Shown piece by piece: positions 27,168 through 36,349 of a stretch of DNA of 64,000 bases. Position numbers and translations under genes: made by a program. The stretch spans positions 7,594,001-7,658,000 of the forward strand of contig JAYKKM010000428.1 of NCBI GenBank assembly GCA_035772405.1, written 5' to 3'. Origin of the DNA: Chrysogorgia sp. JL179-B06 (lineage: Eukaryota > Cnidaria > Anthozoa > Scleralcyonacea > Chrysogorgiidae). Each line of letters begins with the position of its first letter. Position 1 is the stretch's first letter. Under the pieces are notes generated by a model. That model saw only the letters and a list, made by a program, of their open reading frames with translations, was not told the origin of the DNA and searched no databases.

Positions 27168-27791
27168 ATGGTTGACGAACGTACAATGAGAATGTTCTAT
27201 GCTGGGTATACATTGGACGAGATTGATACATCAAAAAAGTGGAGTGGTACTACATTAGGGTACACATTGGACGAGATCAAGAACGGAAGCAAGGACGTAA
27301 CACCAAAAAAGTGGCACGACACCACATACTGTTACGAGTGTAATAACCACAGAACCCAAATCGAAGATGGTGTATTTAGTTGTAACAAGTGTGGAGAGAC
27401 TACCTACGGACGTGTGAGAAACTTCGTACCTAACATTTGGATGTACAAGAAATCGGCTCATAGTTACAGTAAGTGGTTAGATAGAATGTTGACTGGACTA
27501 GTTAACGAGAGTGACATACCAACAGTTGTCAGTGATTTTATAGAGATAGTATGGTCTCTTAAAAGTAACAAGTTGATTGTTAAGAACATATCGAAATATA
27601 TTTTCTATGTCATAAGAATATGCTCTAGAAGAGGTATAGAGTTGAGAGGTAGTCTTAACGACCTCAAACCTGGTAAGGTCAAGGTACGATTCGAGTATAA
27701 CCTGTATAGCGTAGTATACAAGGATCTAGATTGGGATGGGAGAGGAGATCCACACTACAACGAGTGGATCAGAAAAGGTCTAGAGAAATAA
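27168..27791 (+). CDS. P2 VLTF3-like zinc-ribbon protein
   Basis: 207 residues. The N terminus has a tandem duplication of the GYTLDEI segment (residues 13-19 and 31-37). The zinc ribbon is C55, C58, C72 and C75. The helical part has YKKSAHSYSKWLDRML, IPTVVSDF and ISKYIFYVIRI, in the order seen in VLTF3-type late transcription factors. P1 has only one GYTLDEI-like copy. The leader has TATAGTATAGTAACTTAG. The function is inferred from motif layout. Confidence 0.5.
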   Translation: MVDERTMRMFYAGYTLDEIDTSKKWSGTTLGYTLDEIKNGSKDVTPKKWHDTTYCYECNNHRTQIEDGVFSCNKCGETTYGRVRNFVPNIWMYKKSAHSYSKWLDRMLTGLVNESDIPTVVSDFIEIVWSLKSNKLIVKNISKYIFYVIRICSRRGIELRGSLNDLKPGKVKVRFEYNLYSVVYKDLDWDGRGDPHYNEWIRKGLEK

Positions 27792-27809
27792 AACATATAG
27801 TATTATATA

Positions 27810-27989
27810 ATGGGAAGACCTAGAATTTACCAAACCAAAGAAGAAGCTTTAAGAGCAGCAAGAGCGCAAACTAAAGTGTGGATGAACACTCACAAATTGG
27901 TGTGCGAGACATGCGATAGGCCATACCATGTGACCTCTAAATATAAACACCTAAAGACCAAAAAGCATTTGAGAAGTTTGGAAGCGTGA
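27810..27989 (+). CDS. P2 AT-hook/zinc-finger microprotein (59 residues)
   Basis: It starts MGRPRIYQTKEEALRAARAQ. GRPR is the core of an AT-hook, a minor-groove binder. A C-x2-C-x11-H-x5-H finger (CETCDRPYH...KYKHLKTKKH) follows, like U1-type fingers. The leader ATAGTATTATATA touches the ATG. P3 differs by a single residue, but P1 lacks it. A DNA- or RNA-binding regulator is plausible. Confidence 0.65.
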   Translation: MGRPRIYQTKEEALRAARAQTKVWMNTHKLVCETCDRPYHVTSKYKHLKTKKHLRSLEA

Positions 27990-28093
27990 TTACATTGTAC
28001 TAGTATAGTAAATTATAAAACGACTCTTTTTAGGTAATGGTCTAAAGAAATAAAACATCTCCTATAGTATATAGACATAACACGCCGAGTAGG

Positions 28094-30242
28094 ATGGAAA
28101 AAACGACACGTCCTAAAAATGACCTAGAGACTAGTCGACATAACGTGTCAAGTATGATGGAAAAAACGACACGTCCTAAAAACGACACCTCCACGGTAAA
28201 GACCAAGAGTGGTCTTCACCGACAACAAAGTAACACTGGACAAAATCTAACATCACTTTTAGACACACCAACACCACAACCAACAAAACGTCTACTAAAA
28301 CCAACACCACCACCACGACCGAATCGCCCACAACCTGGGTACAGACAAAAACTAAACGAGTGGTATGATTGGCTAGTAGAACACACACCAGAGTCAATAC
28401 GAAAGCCAGTCTCTCAAGCCTATAACATGGCGAAAGACAAAATCACTAGCCTATACAAAAAAGCAGCGCAAAAACGTCCTACAAGAGCGCCACCACAAGT
28501 ACCGACAGATGTCGAACCTTTCTCACCACCAGCACACATTGATAGGAACACGCTCCCTACAGTCACACAAGGGCGAGTAGCACTAAAAGGATACACTAGA
28601 TCGTACAACGTTGAAGTGATAAACAGTAAGGACCCACTATCACAACTCATCGAAACTAGAGTAGCTGTGGTTCTAACTCTAAGGAAAGACCTAAGACAAC
28701 TAAGAGGTATAAAACACAACGAGACACTAAAAGTGACTCTAGAGAAACAATTAGATGGAGATAGAACGACGTTTAAAACCGCGTTCTTCAATAGTGTCAC
28801 TAAAACAGTAGTTAATAGTAACGGCATATATGAAACCACAGAACAGTCAAGCGAAGAGATAGTAAATCGTATAGCTGTATGGCTATCAGAAGGGTCTGGG
28901 TGGACTATATACAATATAGACGACCACTACATAAACGTAGTAGTGTACAAACCTCTAAAAGGATCCAGCTACATCGAACTACCGTCGGAATTGAGGAACT
29001 CATTGAAGGGTCTAATCAACATAAAGAACAATGACGACAAGTGTTTCATGTGGTGTCACATACTACACAAGAACCCAGTACTCGAGCACCCAGAGAGAGT
29101 GTCAAAACACAAGAAAAACACTAACACTGTGGACTACAAGGGAGTAGACTTCCCAGTGTCAGCGAGACAATACAACAAAATAGAAAAACTGAACAAAATA
29201 AACATAAACGTGTTCAGATATGAGGACAAGCAGCCATACCCCATCTACATCTCTAAGGAGAAAAACGAGGACTGTATGGATCTACTGCTAATAACAGGAG
29301 ACGAGAAACACCACTACGTGTACATTAAGGACTTCAATAGGTTTATGTACAATCAGTCAAAACATGAGCACAAAAAGAACTTCTGTAGGTACTGTCTCCA
29401 ATGTTTCAGCACAGTAGACATACTAAAGAACCACATAGAGAATTGCATAGTGATTAACGGAAAGCAGGCAATCAAGATGCCAGAAAAAGGAGACAACATT
29501 CTAAAGTACAAAAACTTTCACAAACAACTAGAGGTACCATTCGTAATATACGCTGACTTCGAGGCTATTACGGAGAAAATCGACACAGCAACGCCCTCTA
29601 AAGACAAGTCGTACACTAACGCATACCAGAAACACACAGACTGCGGGTACGGGTACAAGGTAGTCTGCTGCTACGACAACAAGCACAGCAAGCCTGTAGA
29701 GACGTACCGCGGTAAGGGCGCAGTCAGAAGATTTATGAATAAAATGCTGCAAGAAGTCGAGTACTGTAAAAAGACAAATAAGGAACACTTCAACAAGGAC
29801 ATGGTCATGACTTCCGCTGACAAGACTAACTTTAAGAAGGCTACCAGATGCCACATCTGTGACAAGGAGTACGTAAGTGAAGACGTAAAAGTTAGAGACC
29901 ATTGCCATGTCACTGGTAAATACAGAGGCTCGGCACACAACCTGTGCAACAGGAACTACAGACTGACTGACAAGATACCTGTCATCTTTCACAACCTAAG
30001 GGGTTACGACAGTCACTTCATCATGCAGGAGATTAGTGGGCTAGGGTTGAGCATCAACGTCATACCCAACAATATGGAGAAGTACATGGCTTTCATGTTA
30101 GGTAAACATCTAGTGTTTATAGATAGTTTCCAATTCATGAGCTCTAGTCTAGACAGTCTAGTTAGTAACCTAACAAAAGACTGTTTCAAGTACATGTCTG
30201 AGGCGTATACTGAAGGGTTAGAGTTAGTGTCACGTAAAGGCG
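28094..30242 (+). pseudogene. P2 DNA polymerase, 5' part (split by P3)
   Basis: About 716 codons. The N terminus has a 10-residue repeat (MEKTTRPKND at 1 and 22), so translation could start at either methionine. A Pro-rich basic region comes next, nine residues shorter than in P3. Then come the polymerase N-terminal region, the CRYCLQCF finger, Exo I (IYADFEAI), the endonuclease VII-like CHIC...RDHCHVTG insertion and Exo II (FHNLRGYDSH). P3 interrupts between the exonuclease and polymerase halves. The 3' part is at 47783-49500. Confidence 0.92.
30237..30242. repeat. Target-site duplication of P3 (left copy)
   Basis: AAGGCG lies directly before the P3 terminus and recurs at 47783-47788. Confidence 0.93.
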
Positions 30243-30620
30243 AGTAGTATAGGATATGGCGGTACCAGGACAGTTTTCCAAAAGTCAGATATATTTTCAA
30301 GGTCAAGTTTCAAGGTCAAGTTCTTGGAATTATTTTCGAGATAATTCCGAGAATTCCTGAACAAAGGGGCGTGGTCGAGATGCCTTGAGAACGGCGTGGC
30401 CGAGACGTCTTGGAAAAGGGGCGTGGTCGAGATGCCTTGAGAAGGGCGTGGTCGAGATGCCTTAAGAAGGGCATGGCCGAGACGTCTTACGAAAGGGGCG
30501 TGGCCGAGACGTCTTGAGAAGGACGTGGCCGAGACGTCTTACAAAAGGGCGTGGTCTATTTTTTAGGAATCTATATGATTTTCCAGGAATCAGATCCATT
30601 TGGAATCTACACGATTTGGA
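30243..30620 (+). repeat. P3 left terminal inverted repeat
   Basis: 378 bp, pairing with 47302-47782 (481 bp). The tandem array holds seven units of about 26 bp here and eleven on the right, which accounts for the length difference. Directly inside it (30620-30650) lies a short inverted copy of the outer terminus that P2 lacks. 30651-30719 is AT-rich and leads to the end of the first gene. Confidence 0.87.
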
Positions 30621-30719
30621 AAACTGTCCTAGTACCGCCATGTTATATCGTTTTTTTTTTAGGATCCATGCGTTGGATATATAATATCTAACTTCAACTC
30701 GCTTCCGTTTATGTTGTAA

Positions 30720-31259
30720 TTAGTTTTGTTCGCTTGGGGGTTCCCCCTCGGGGGTTTCCCCTCTTGCCATGTGGCTAAGTACGTGTTTACTAGTTGTCAG
30801 TCCACCTGATAACAACCCTAAACAAGGGAGGTAGGGGGATACGTACGATATAAACTTCTCTACGTCTCTTTTAAGTAGTTGATCAGTTATTAACTCTTTT
30901 TCTAGCTTTTCAGGTGATTCAATAGCGTTGAACCCTCCTAACACGTGGGCGAACTTGCTTATTAAAAGGTCACATAGAAACACGTTCGCTTTCTCCATTC
31001 TTTTTACCTCCCATTCTTCGTAGATCTTATTGATAACTTTATCTGAGGCCTTTTTGAGATAAGCGACGGATTTGTCTATCTCACCGTCCTCTGAGAGTCT
31101 TCTTAGTTCGTCTCGTTTCTTGTCTACATCAGTTTGAGGAGTGTCGTCAACTTGTGACGTGTCGATTCGTGGTTCGTCAATTACTTCCTGTTCTGCTTCT
31201 CGTATGTCTTCAATTAGTTCATCAATTGTCTCAAGATTTTTTGTCTTGCGTTTTGGCAT
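30720..31259 (-). CDS. P3 small acidic protein of the capsid arm
   Basis: 179 residues, nearly the same as P2. The leader CGTATAGTATAGGAC before ATG shares AGTATAGGACATG with the P2 element terminus. The first 29 bp overlap the ATPase end. Confidence 0.72.
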   Translation of the reverse strand: MPKRKTKNLETIDELIEDIREAEQEVIDEPRIDTSQVDDTPQTDVDKKRDELRRLSEDGEIDKSVAYLKKASDKVINKIYEEWEVKRMEKANVFLCDLLISKFAHVLGGFNAIESPEKLEKELITDQLLKRDVEKFISYVSPYLPCLGLLSGGLTTSKHVLSHMARGETPEGEPPSEQN

Positions 31260-31884
31260 GTCCTATACTATACGATATGTTTTGTTTTTGTGGAGTAACT
31301 ATTTCGTGTGAGTATGGATGTCTTAGAAGTATCTCCAATCTTGCGTACTCGTTGTCTTTCAACTGTTTTATTATTTTCTCAATTTCCGCTTTATCAACTC
31401 CGTTGAGATAATCGTCTACGATAATTTTCATATCGTTTCTGTTAGGGTTGTAGAATGTTACTAACTTTGAGATGTTCTCACGGTATGGTTTACTAATTGA
31501 GGTTAGTTGTTGTGTTATGACTATTGTGGATAGGTTGTAGTGTCTAGCGCTAAAGGCTAGTTTAACTAGTTCGCTTGTTCTGTTTTTGACGTCCTGTCCA
31601 CCAGCGCAATCGTCTAGTATTATCAATGAATTGGTGCCTTTGTAAATACCAGTCACGTATTTAAGAAATACGTCGACCTTGTCTTGCTCACACTGAATAG
31701 CGATAAAGTTTGGGTCTCTCAAGTATTTCCACTCTGTGTACGTTTTGTTCCATTCGAATGTTGGACATATGAGAATGATGTACTCGAAATGGTTCGTGTA
31801 TTCTTTCTCTATCATATCCAATAGGTAGTGTGTTTTACCACAGGCTGTCATACCAACAATTAGCATGTTAAAAGGTGTTTTCAT
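31231..31884 (-). CDS. P3 A32-like DNA-packaging ATPase
   Basis: 217 residues. Walker A is residues 11-18 (GMTACGKT), Walker B ends at D91-D92, and the VITQQLTS sensor is at about 122-129. The C terminus is five residues longer than in P2 through a changed stop. The complete motif set suggests an active enzyme. Confidence 0.92.
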   Translation of the reverse strand: MKTPFNMLIVGMTACGKTHYLLDMIEKEYTNHFEYIILICPTFEWNKTYTEWKYLRDPNFIAIQCEQDKVDVFLKYVTGIYKGTNSLIILDDCAGGQDVKNRTSELVKLAFSARHYNLSTIVITQQLTSISKPYRENISKLVTFYNPNRNDMKIIVDDYLNGVDKAEIEKIIKQLKDNEYARLEILLRHPYSHEIVTPQKQNISYSIGHAKTQDKKS

Positions 31885-31901
31885 ATAGAATACTATATGT
31901 T

Positions 31902-33140
31902 TTAGTATTGGATTGATTGTAGATCGTTGTTGATAAGGTTTACGAGTCCGTCGGAGAGTATGAATATTCTACACATGACGTTCGCTGTTGTGACTTTTTT
32001 AATGATTTCCATCAGTATTCCTGACTGAGTATTCACGATCTTTTTTCCAGTGGCTACTTTAGCGTTATCTTCGATAGATCTAAGGTCAACAACCAAAGCG
32101 AAACCGTCTTTGTAAAACTTTTGGACAGTCATGTGCTGGTCACAGTCTAGTTTTCGTCCAAATAGTCTTTTGGCTTCTCCCCAGAGTCTTGATTTCGGTA
32201 TTCCTTGACTGTAGACCATGTTCGGCACACCTTCTATGGTGAGTTTGACTGACTCTATGTTTGGGTAGACGAACTCCTCACTGTCAGTTCTTGTCTTATT
32301 TGTGAAGAGTAGAACGATAGCTTTCATTGACTTTCTTGGTAGGTTAATATTTTCGTTCATAAGTGTGGTTCCTTTATCCCACTCCACAGTCTTCATTAGC
32401 GTGACGTGCTCGTACGATAGAGATCTACCGGATGCGTATAGAGACGATACTTCGTCAGCGATCTCTTGACTCTCGATAGTTTCGTACTCCAATTCGAGGT
32501 TCTCCAACGTATAACCAGTAACAGCTGATCCAGATTGAGCCACCATAATATCAGTTGCTTTGGGGAGTGTGATTACGTACCTGAGATTATTGTTCATATT
32601 ATACGGTGCGTATAAACCGTGATCTTCTAGAATCTTGTCAAGTTGAATCTTTTGTTTAGTGCCGTGAATAGAGAACATCAGACCATCGCTAACTTTTTGT
32701 ACGTTTCCACTGGCCGCGCCACTGTCGTCCTTCGAGATTAACTTTCGAAGGTTCTCGTTTGCTAAGCCGTATTCGATCATAGCCGTTCGCTCTGTTTTAG
32801 GTCTCCATAAATCTCTGTACGTACCGATAACACTCTCACCACAGTTGTCGTACACAGTCTCACCTGCTAGTTTTATAACCAGTTTTTCAGAGAGTAGTCT
32901 TGAGAGGTTGTTAAGAAACCATGATTTCGCGTTCGCACTTTTGAAGTCGAATAGGAGATGGAAACTGGAGGGTACCAAGCAAGTGTTACCCTTTGTCTTT
33001 GGGATATCAATGTATAACTCCTCCTCTGGATTGGCTTTGTTAGGGTTCAGTGTCACAACGTGACGGGTCCTTGTGCCTTTGATAGCAGATATTTCACGAC
33101 GTCTATATCCAGGAAGCAACTCTTTTTCACTAGTATTCAT
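31902..33140 (-). CDS. P3 major capsid protein (double jelly-roll type)
   Basis: 412 residues. Motifs typical of Polinton capsid proteins are NTCLVPSSFHLLFDF near residue 52, LENLELEYETI in the middle, NLPRKSMKAIVLLF, YPNIESVKLTIEGVPN, FALVVDLRS, and the C-terminal NVMCRIFILSDGLVNLINN. It should form the hexameric capsomers. Length and end match P1 (413 residues). It follows TATAATATATAGT. The fold is inferred from family resemblance. Confidence 0.82.
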   Translation of the reverse strand: MNTSEKELLPGYRRREISAIKGTRTRHVVTLNPNKANPEEELYIDIPKTKGNTCLVPSSFHLLFDFKSANAKSWFLNNLSRLLSEKLVIKLAGETVYDNCGESVIGTYRDLWRPKTERTAMIEYGLANENLRKLISKDDSGAASGNVQKVSDGLMFSIHGTKQKIQLDKILEDHGLYAPYNMNNNLRYVITLPKATDIMVAQSGSAVTGYTLENLELEYETIESQEIADEVSSLYASGRSLSYEHVTLMKTVEWDKGTTLMNENINLPRKSMKAIVLLFTNKTRTDSEEFVYPNIESVKLTIEGVPNMVYSQGIPKSRLWGEAKRLFGRKLDCDQHMTVQKFYKDGFALVVDLRSIEDNAKVATGKKIVNTQSGILMEIIKKVTTANVMCRIFILSDGLVNLINNDLQSIQY

Positions 33141-33162
33141 ACTATATATTATAACACATGTT

Positions 33163-34596
33163 TTATTTCCTCTGTTTGTACTGGTCGTAGACGAACCAAG
33201 CTAGTGCTATCGCTAGGATCCACAAATTAGACGCTAACCAAGATATGCCTGCAGCTCCCCACTTTAGCGCAGTCGCCACCACGTTTAGCAGTCCAGCCAG
33301 TAGAGGGCCAGCCTTTGTGGCTAGATTAGTTATAGCTTTTCCTAGTTTTCCAAGTGCTTGACCACCTTTGAAGACTACGCTTCTAGCGGATATTATAATC
33401 GTGGTGATAAAAGAGGCTATGGTTATTCCTAAAGCCGAGGCACCCAACCAATTTTCCTTAAACCACTCCTTTATTATTTGTAACCGAGTGATGTCCTCTT
33501 CTTGTTGTTCTCTAACAGTCTCACGTTCCAATTGTCCTAAGGTTAGGTCCCTAGCTTTTCTTAAACCAATTATTCTTTCTTCAAGTCCAATTACCTCTAT
33601 AGAGTCATCACTATTGTCTCTCTCTTCAAGTGTTTTGTCTATAGCGTCCTGAAAATAGTCGGCTTGCGCTCTTAGAAATTGTGGTCTAGTGTCTGGGTCG
33701 ATTGTATCACTTGGGTTTAGGACACCTATTAACTCGCGATTTTCTTCTTCTGTTAACCCAAATACGTTATCGTAGTTCATTTCTGTTCTAATTACTGGGA
33801 AGTCTTCACTTGAAACTGTGGTGTCTTCTGTTCTATCGTCAGTTGTTGGGGTGTCTACATTTTCTGTTCTAACGTCAGTTGTCGTGTCGGGGATTTGACC
33901 GACCAACTGCTTAAACTGTTCAATCGCACTCTTACTTTTAACGTCTGTACTGTAGACTAAACCGTTTTTTCCAGGTTTTAGTATTAGTTTAGGTTTCAAA
34001 TATTTACCATCCTCTCCTACCGGTTTGAAAAGAATAGAACCTGAGGGTGTCACATATGACCTATTGACTATATTCCTTGACACATCGTCATTACTGAGTC
34101 TTTTTTTATACAATTTACGTATTTTTCTATCTATTAGATTGGTTCTTTTTATATCATTTTCTAAAATCTCTTTGTTGAGTATTTTTAGCTTACCCAACCT
34201 TCTTTCGATTTCGCTAGCCTCTTCGAAAGCTAAATTAAAGCTCTCGTCGTGGACGTCACCATATGTCACCGGTTCAGCAAATACTACTGCTGGAGCCTCA
34301 GTGGTGACATCGCTGCCTTTACTAGTGATTAACACTGTTTTTCCACCGTCGTTGTCTACGAACGACGTCTCTGCGTGTCTGGTTCTGTCTTGTGCTCTGC
34401 GTTCTATGACTCTAGTCTCTATCTCTTGTTTCACCCTGGTGATTCTGTTACGTGTAATACCACGTTCTTGTCCTATCTCGTCTTCTGCGATTGTGTTATT
34501 GAGCATGTCTAACTCTTCTTCTAAACCCTTGTCCGTATAATCCTTAAACTCGTCACGACGTCGCATTTCGATGTCATCGAACCCTCCTTCAGCCAT
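33163..34596 (-). CDS. P3 stalk-like membrane protein
   Basis: 477 residues. The start MAEGGFDDIEM and the C-terminal hydrophobic region are as in P2. The central region (about 100-300: FNLAFEEASEIERRLGKLK, IRKLYKKRL, GKNGLVYSTD, IEQFKQLVGQIP) has close counterparts in P1 (52633) but not in P2. Heptads suggest a coiled stalk. The function is unknown. Confidence 0.72.
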   Translation of the reverse strand: MAEGGFDDIEMRRRDEFKDYTDKGLEEELDMLNNTIAEDEIGQERGITRNRITRVKQEIETRVIERRAQDRTRHAETSFVDNDGGKTVLITSKGSDVTTEAPAVVFAEPVTYGDVHDESFNLAFEEASEIERRLGKLKILNKEILENDIKRTNLIDRKIRKLYKKRLSNDDVSRNIVNRSYVTPSGSILFKPVGEDGKYLKPKLILKPGKNGLVYSTDVKSKSAIEQFKQLVGQIPDTTTDVRTENVDTPTTDDRTEDTTVSSEDFPVIRTEMNYDNVFGLTEEENRELIGVLNPSDTIDPDTRPQFLRAQADYFQDAIDKTLEERDNSDDSIEVIGLEERIIGLRKARDLTLGQLERETVREQQEEDITRLQIIKEWFKENWLGASALGITIASFITTIIISARSVVFKGGQALGKLGKAITNLATKAGPLLAGLLNVVATALKWGAAGISWLASNLWILAIALAWFVYDQYKQRK

Positions 34597-34602
34597 TATA
34601 TA

Positions 34603-35682
34603 CTACTCAATGTTTTGAATATCGCTTTCCGGTATCCATGAATCGTGTTTACTGTCATAGCCAAGCCACTTAACCAAAGCCATCTTTTTACCTCCTACCT
34701 TCTTTCTCTTTAGTATCTTCTCAACTTTATATACGTCGTCTTTTTTATCAACAGCTGACAACTCTTCCTCGTAGAACTTACCGATGATGGGTTCCCCTCC
34801 ATGGTCCTCTATCTCGTACACGGTAGGGTCACCACGTATGACCTTTGTAACTTTGAATAGCTCCTCAGTGAAGTTAGCCTCATACCCTTTTGCGAATGTG
34901 CTCTTGTATTTTGATATCCTGACAGTCTCACCTACTTTAAACTTTGGTAGTGGGTAGTCACCGAAATGGTGTCCAAACAACGTCGTCCATACTTCGTTTT
35001 CGTTTTTCTTACTAACGTCTTTAGGTTTCATTAGAATAGTACTGTGTTTGGTATTGTTGTAATTTTCGACGAGTTGGTCTAAAATGTCAATCCACTTGTA
35101 CGTTCCTTTACTGTAGAAGTACTTCCACATAGACGTCTTGAGTGTTCTGTTAAACCGTTCCACGACTGCTGCCTTTTTATCAGAGTTAGTGCTAAAGTAT
35201 TTCACGTCGTGTTTATCCAATAGATCCTTCACACCAACGTTGTAGAATTCCTTACCGTCGTCAAACTGAGCCAACTTTGGATACTCGCCAAATCTAACCT
35301 TAGCCTTCTCTAGTAACTCTGTGACAGCCTTAGTCATGTTTTTTGTATCTTTCCTATAGACAGGTATTGCGAAAGCATACCTACTAAGGATCTCAGTGGC
35401 TGTTAGTATCCAGTAGTACCCGTTGTTCTTATGCTTGTACTTGCCCATATCGACCAAGTCCATCTGTATCTGCTCACCCAGATAGTCAACAAATGTTTGT
35501 CTAAACTTATGTCTCCTAACAATCGGTTTGTACCTGGTGTACGTGTCTTGAGATTTTAACCAGTCCTTTATCTTTGCCCTACTAACACTTAGTCCATCTT
35601 CTTGTGCCTTTTGGTACAGCCTCTCAGCGGATTGGTAGCCAGTTGACGGGTTGTAGTAAATATCTCTTAGTTCTTGCTCCAT
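34603..35682 (-). CDS. P3 integrase with chromodomain
   Basis: 359 residues from ATG 35682. Hand-counted catalytic residues are D75 (QMDLVD), D141 (QFDDGKEF) and E175 (AVVERFNRT). The chromodomain is about 311-357. It ends four bases after the ATG leader of the stalk gene. No defect was seen. Confidence 0.93.
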   Translation of the reverse strand: MEQELRDIYYNPSTGYQSAERLYQKAQEDGLSVSRAKIKDWLKSQDTYTRYKPIVRRHKFRQTFVDYLGEQIQMDLVDMGKYKHKNNGYYWILTATEILSRYAFAIPVYRKDTKNMTKAVTELLEKAKVRFGEYPKLAQFDDGKEFYNVGVKDLLDKHDVKYFSTNSDKKAAVVERFNRTLKTSMWKYFYSKGTYKWIDILDQLVENYNNTKHSTILMKPKDVSKKNENEVWTTLFGHHFGDYPLPKFKVGETVRISKYKSTFAKGYEANFTEELFKVTKVIRGDPTVYEIEDHGGEPIIGKFYEEELSAVDKKDDVYKVEKILKRKKVGGKKMALVKWLGYDSKHDSWIPESDIQNIE

Positions 35683-35687
35683 ATACA

Positions 35688-36332
35688 CTACGTGATGTGT
35701 AAATCTAACAACACCTCGCCAACGTTAATACTGTTATCGTCCTGATCTGTTATCTTGAACTCTAGTTGGTTGATGACTCCTTTGTTTATTGGGATTTTCG
35801 ACCCAACACCAAAATGTTGTACAGAGCCCTTAAGTGTCTGTGTGCTAGTTATTGGCAGTACTGCGATACAACCACTTTTGCTACCATTAACTATGTTATT
35901 AGACCTGTCCACAATATTAGATGTTACTTGTATGTATTTCAGTCCTCTGTTAACGCTCACAACGTTAGGACTGGTTTTTGTGGTGACTATTGTAGTGTTT
36001 TCGCCAAACCCTAAAAGTTGTCCAAATTTAAACAGTTCTATTTGTTGATCAGTTGTTATCGTACACGTTGAGTCATATCTGTTAGCTACTAGCTTGACGT
36101 CTCCTAACTCTCTCAAGTCGTCGGCGATCATTTTAAAGGTATGGTACCCAGGACTAAAAACGTGATTATTACTGTTGTAAGTTATTTTGTCGTTAGCTGT
36201 GGTTACGTTAACGTAGTCCCAAAAGATGGTTGCCTTCTCAACTAGTAAGTGAGGGTCTAGGTTAGTTGCTAGAGTTGACTCTGGTAGGTCTACAGTTTTC
36301 GTTGAACCACTAATCAATACTACCACTCTCAT
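35688..36332 (-). CDS. P3 penton-like minor capsid protein
   Basis: 214 residues, open and nearly the same as P2 (few substitutions such as GSTKTVDLPES near the start). It shares the bidirectional promoter with the 574-residue gene. Confidence 0.65.
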   Translation of the reverse strand: MRVVVLISGSTKTVDLPESTLATNLDPHLLVEKATIFWDYVNVTTANDKITYNSNNHVFSPGYHTFKMIADDLRELGDVKLVANRYDSTCTITTDQQIELFKFGQLLGFGENTTIVTTKTSPNVVSVNRGLKYIQVTSNIVDRSNNIVNGSKSGCIAVLPITSTQTLKGSVQHFGVGSKIPINKGVINQLEFKITDQDDNSINVGEVLLDLHIT

Positions 36333-36349
36333 ATAACGTACGGTATGTT
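36333..36349. promoter_or_regulatory. P3 bidirectional promoter
   Basis: The same 17 bases as in P2, despite differences in both flanking genes. Confidence 0.6.

Noticed and set aside
28176..28397. Val/Leu-rich antisense frames in the polymerase genes (also 29528-29992, 43178-43672, 44286-44750)
   Set aside because: They mirror codon bias of the real gene on the other strand and have no leader or homologue outside the polymerase.
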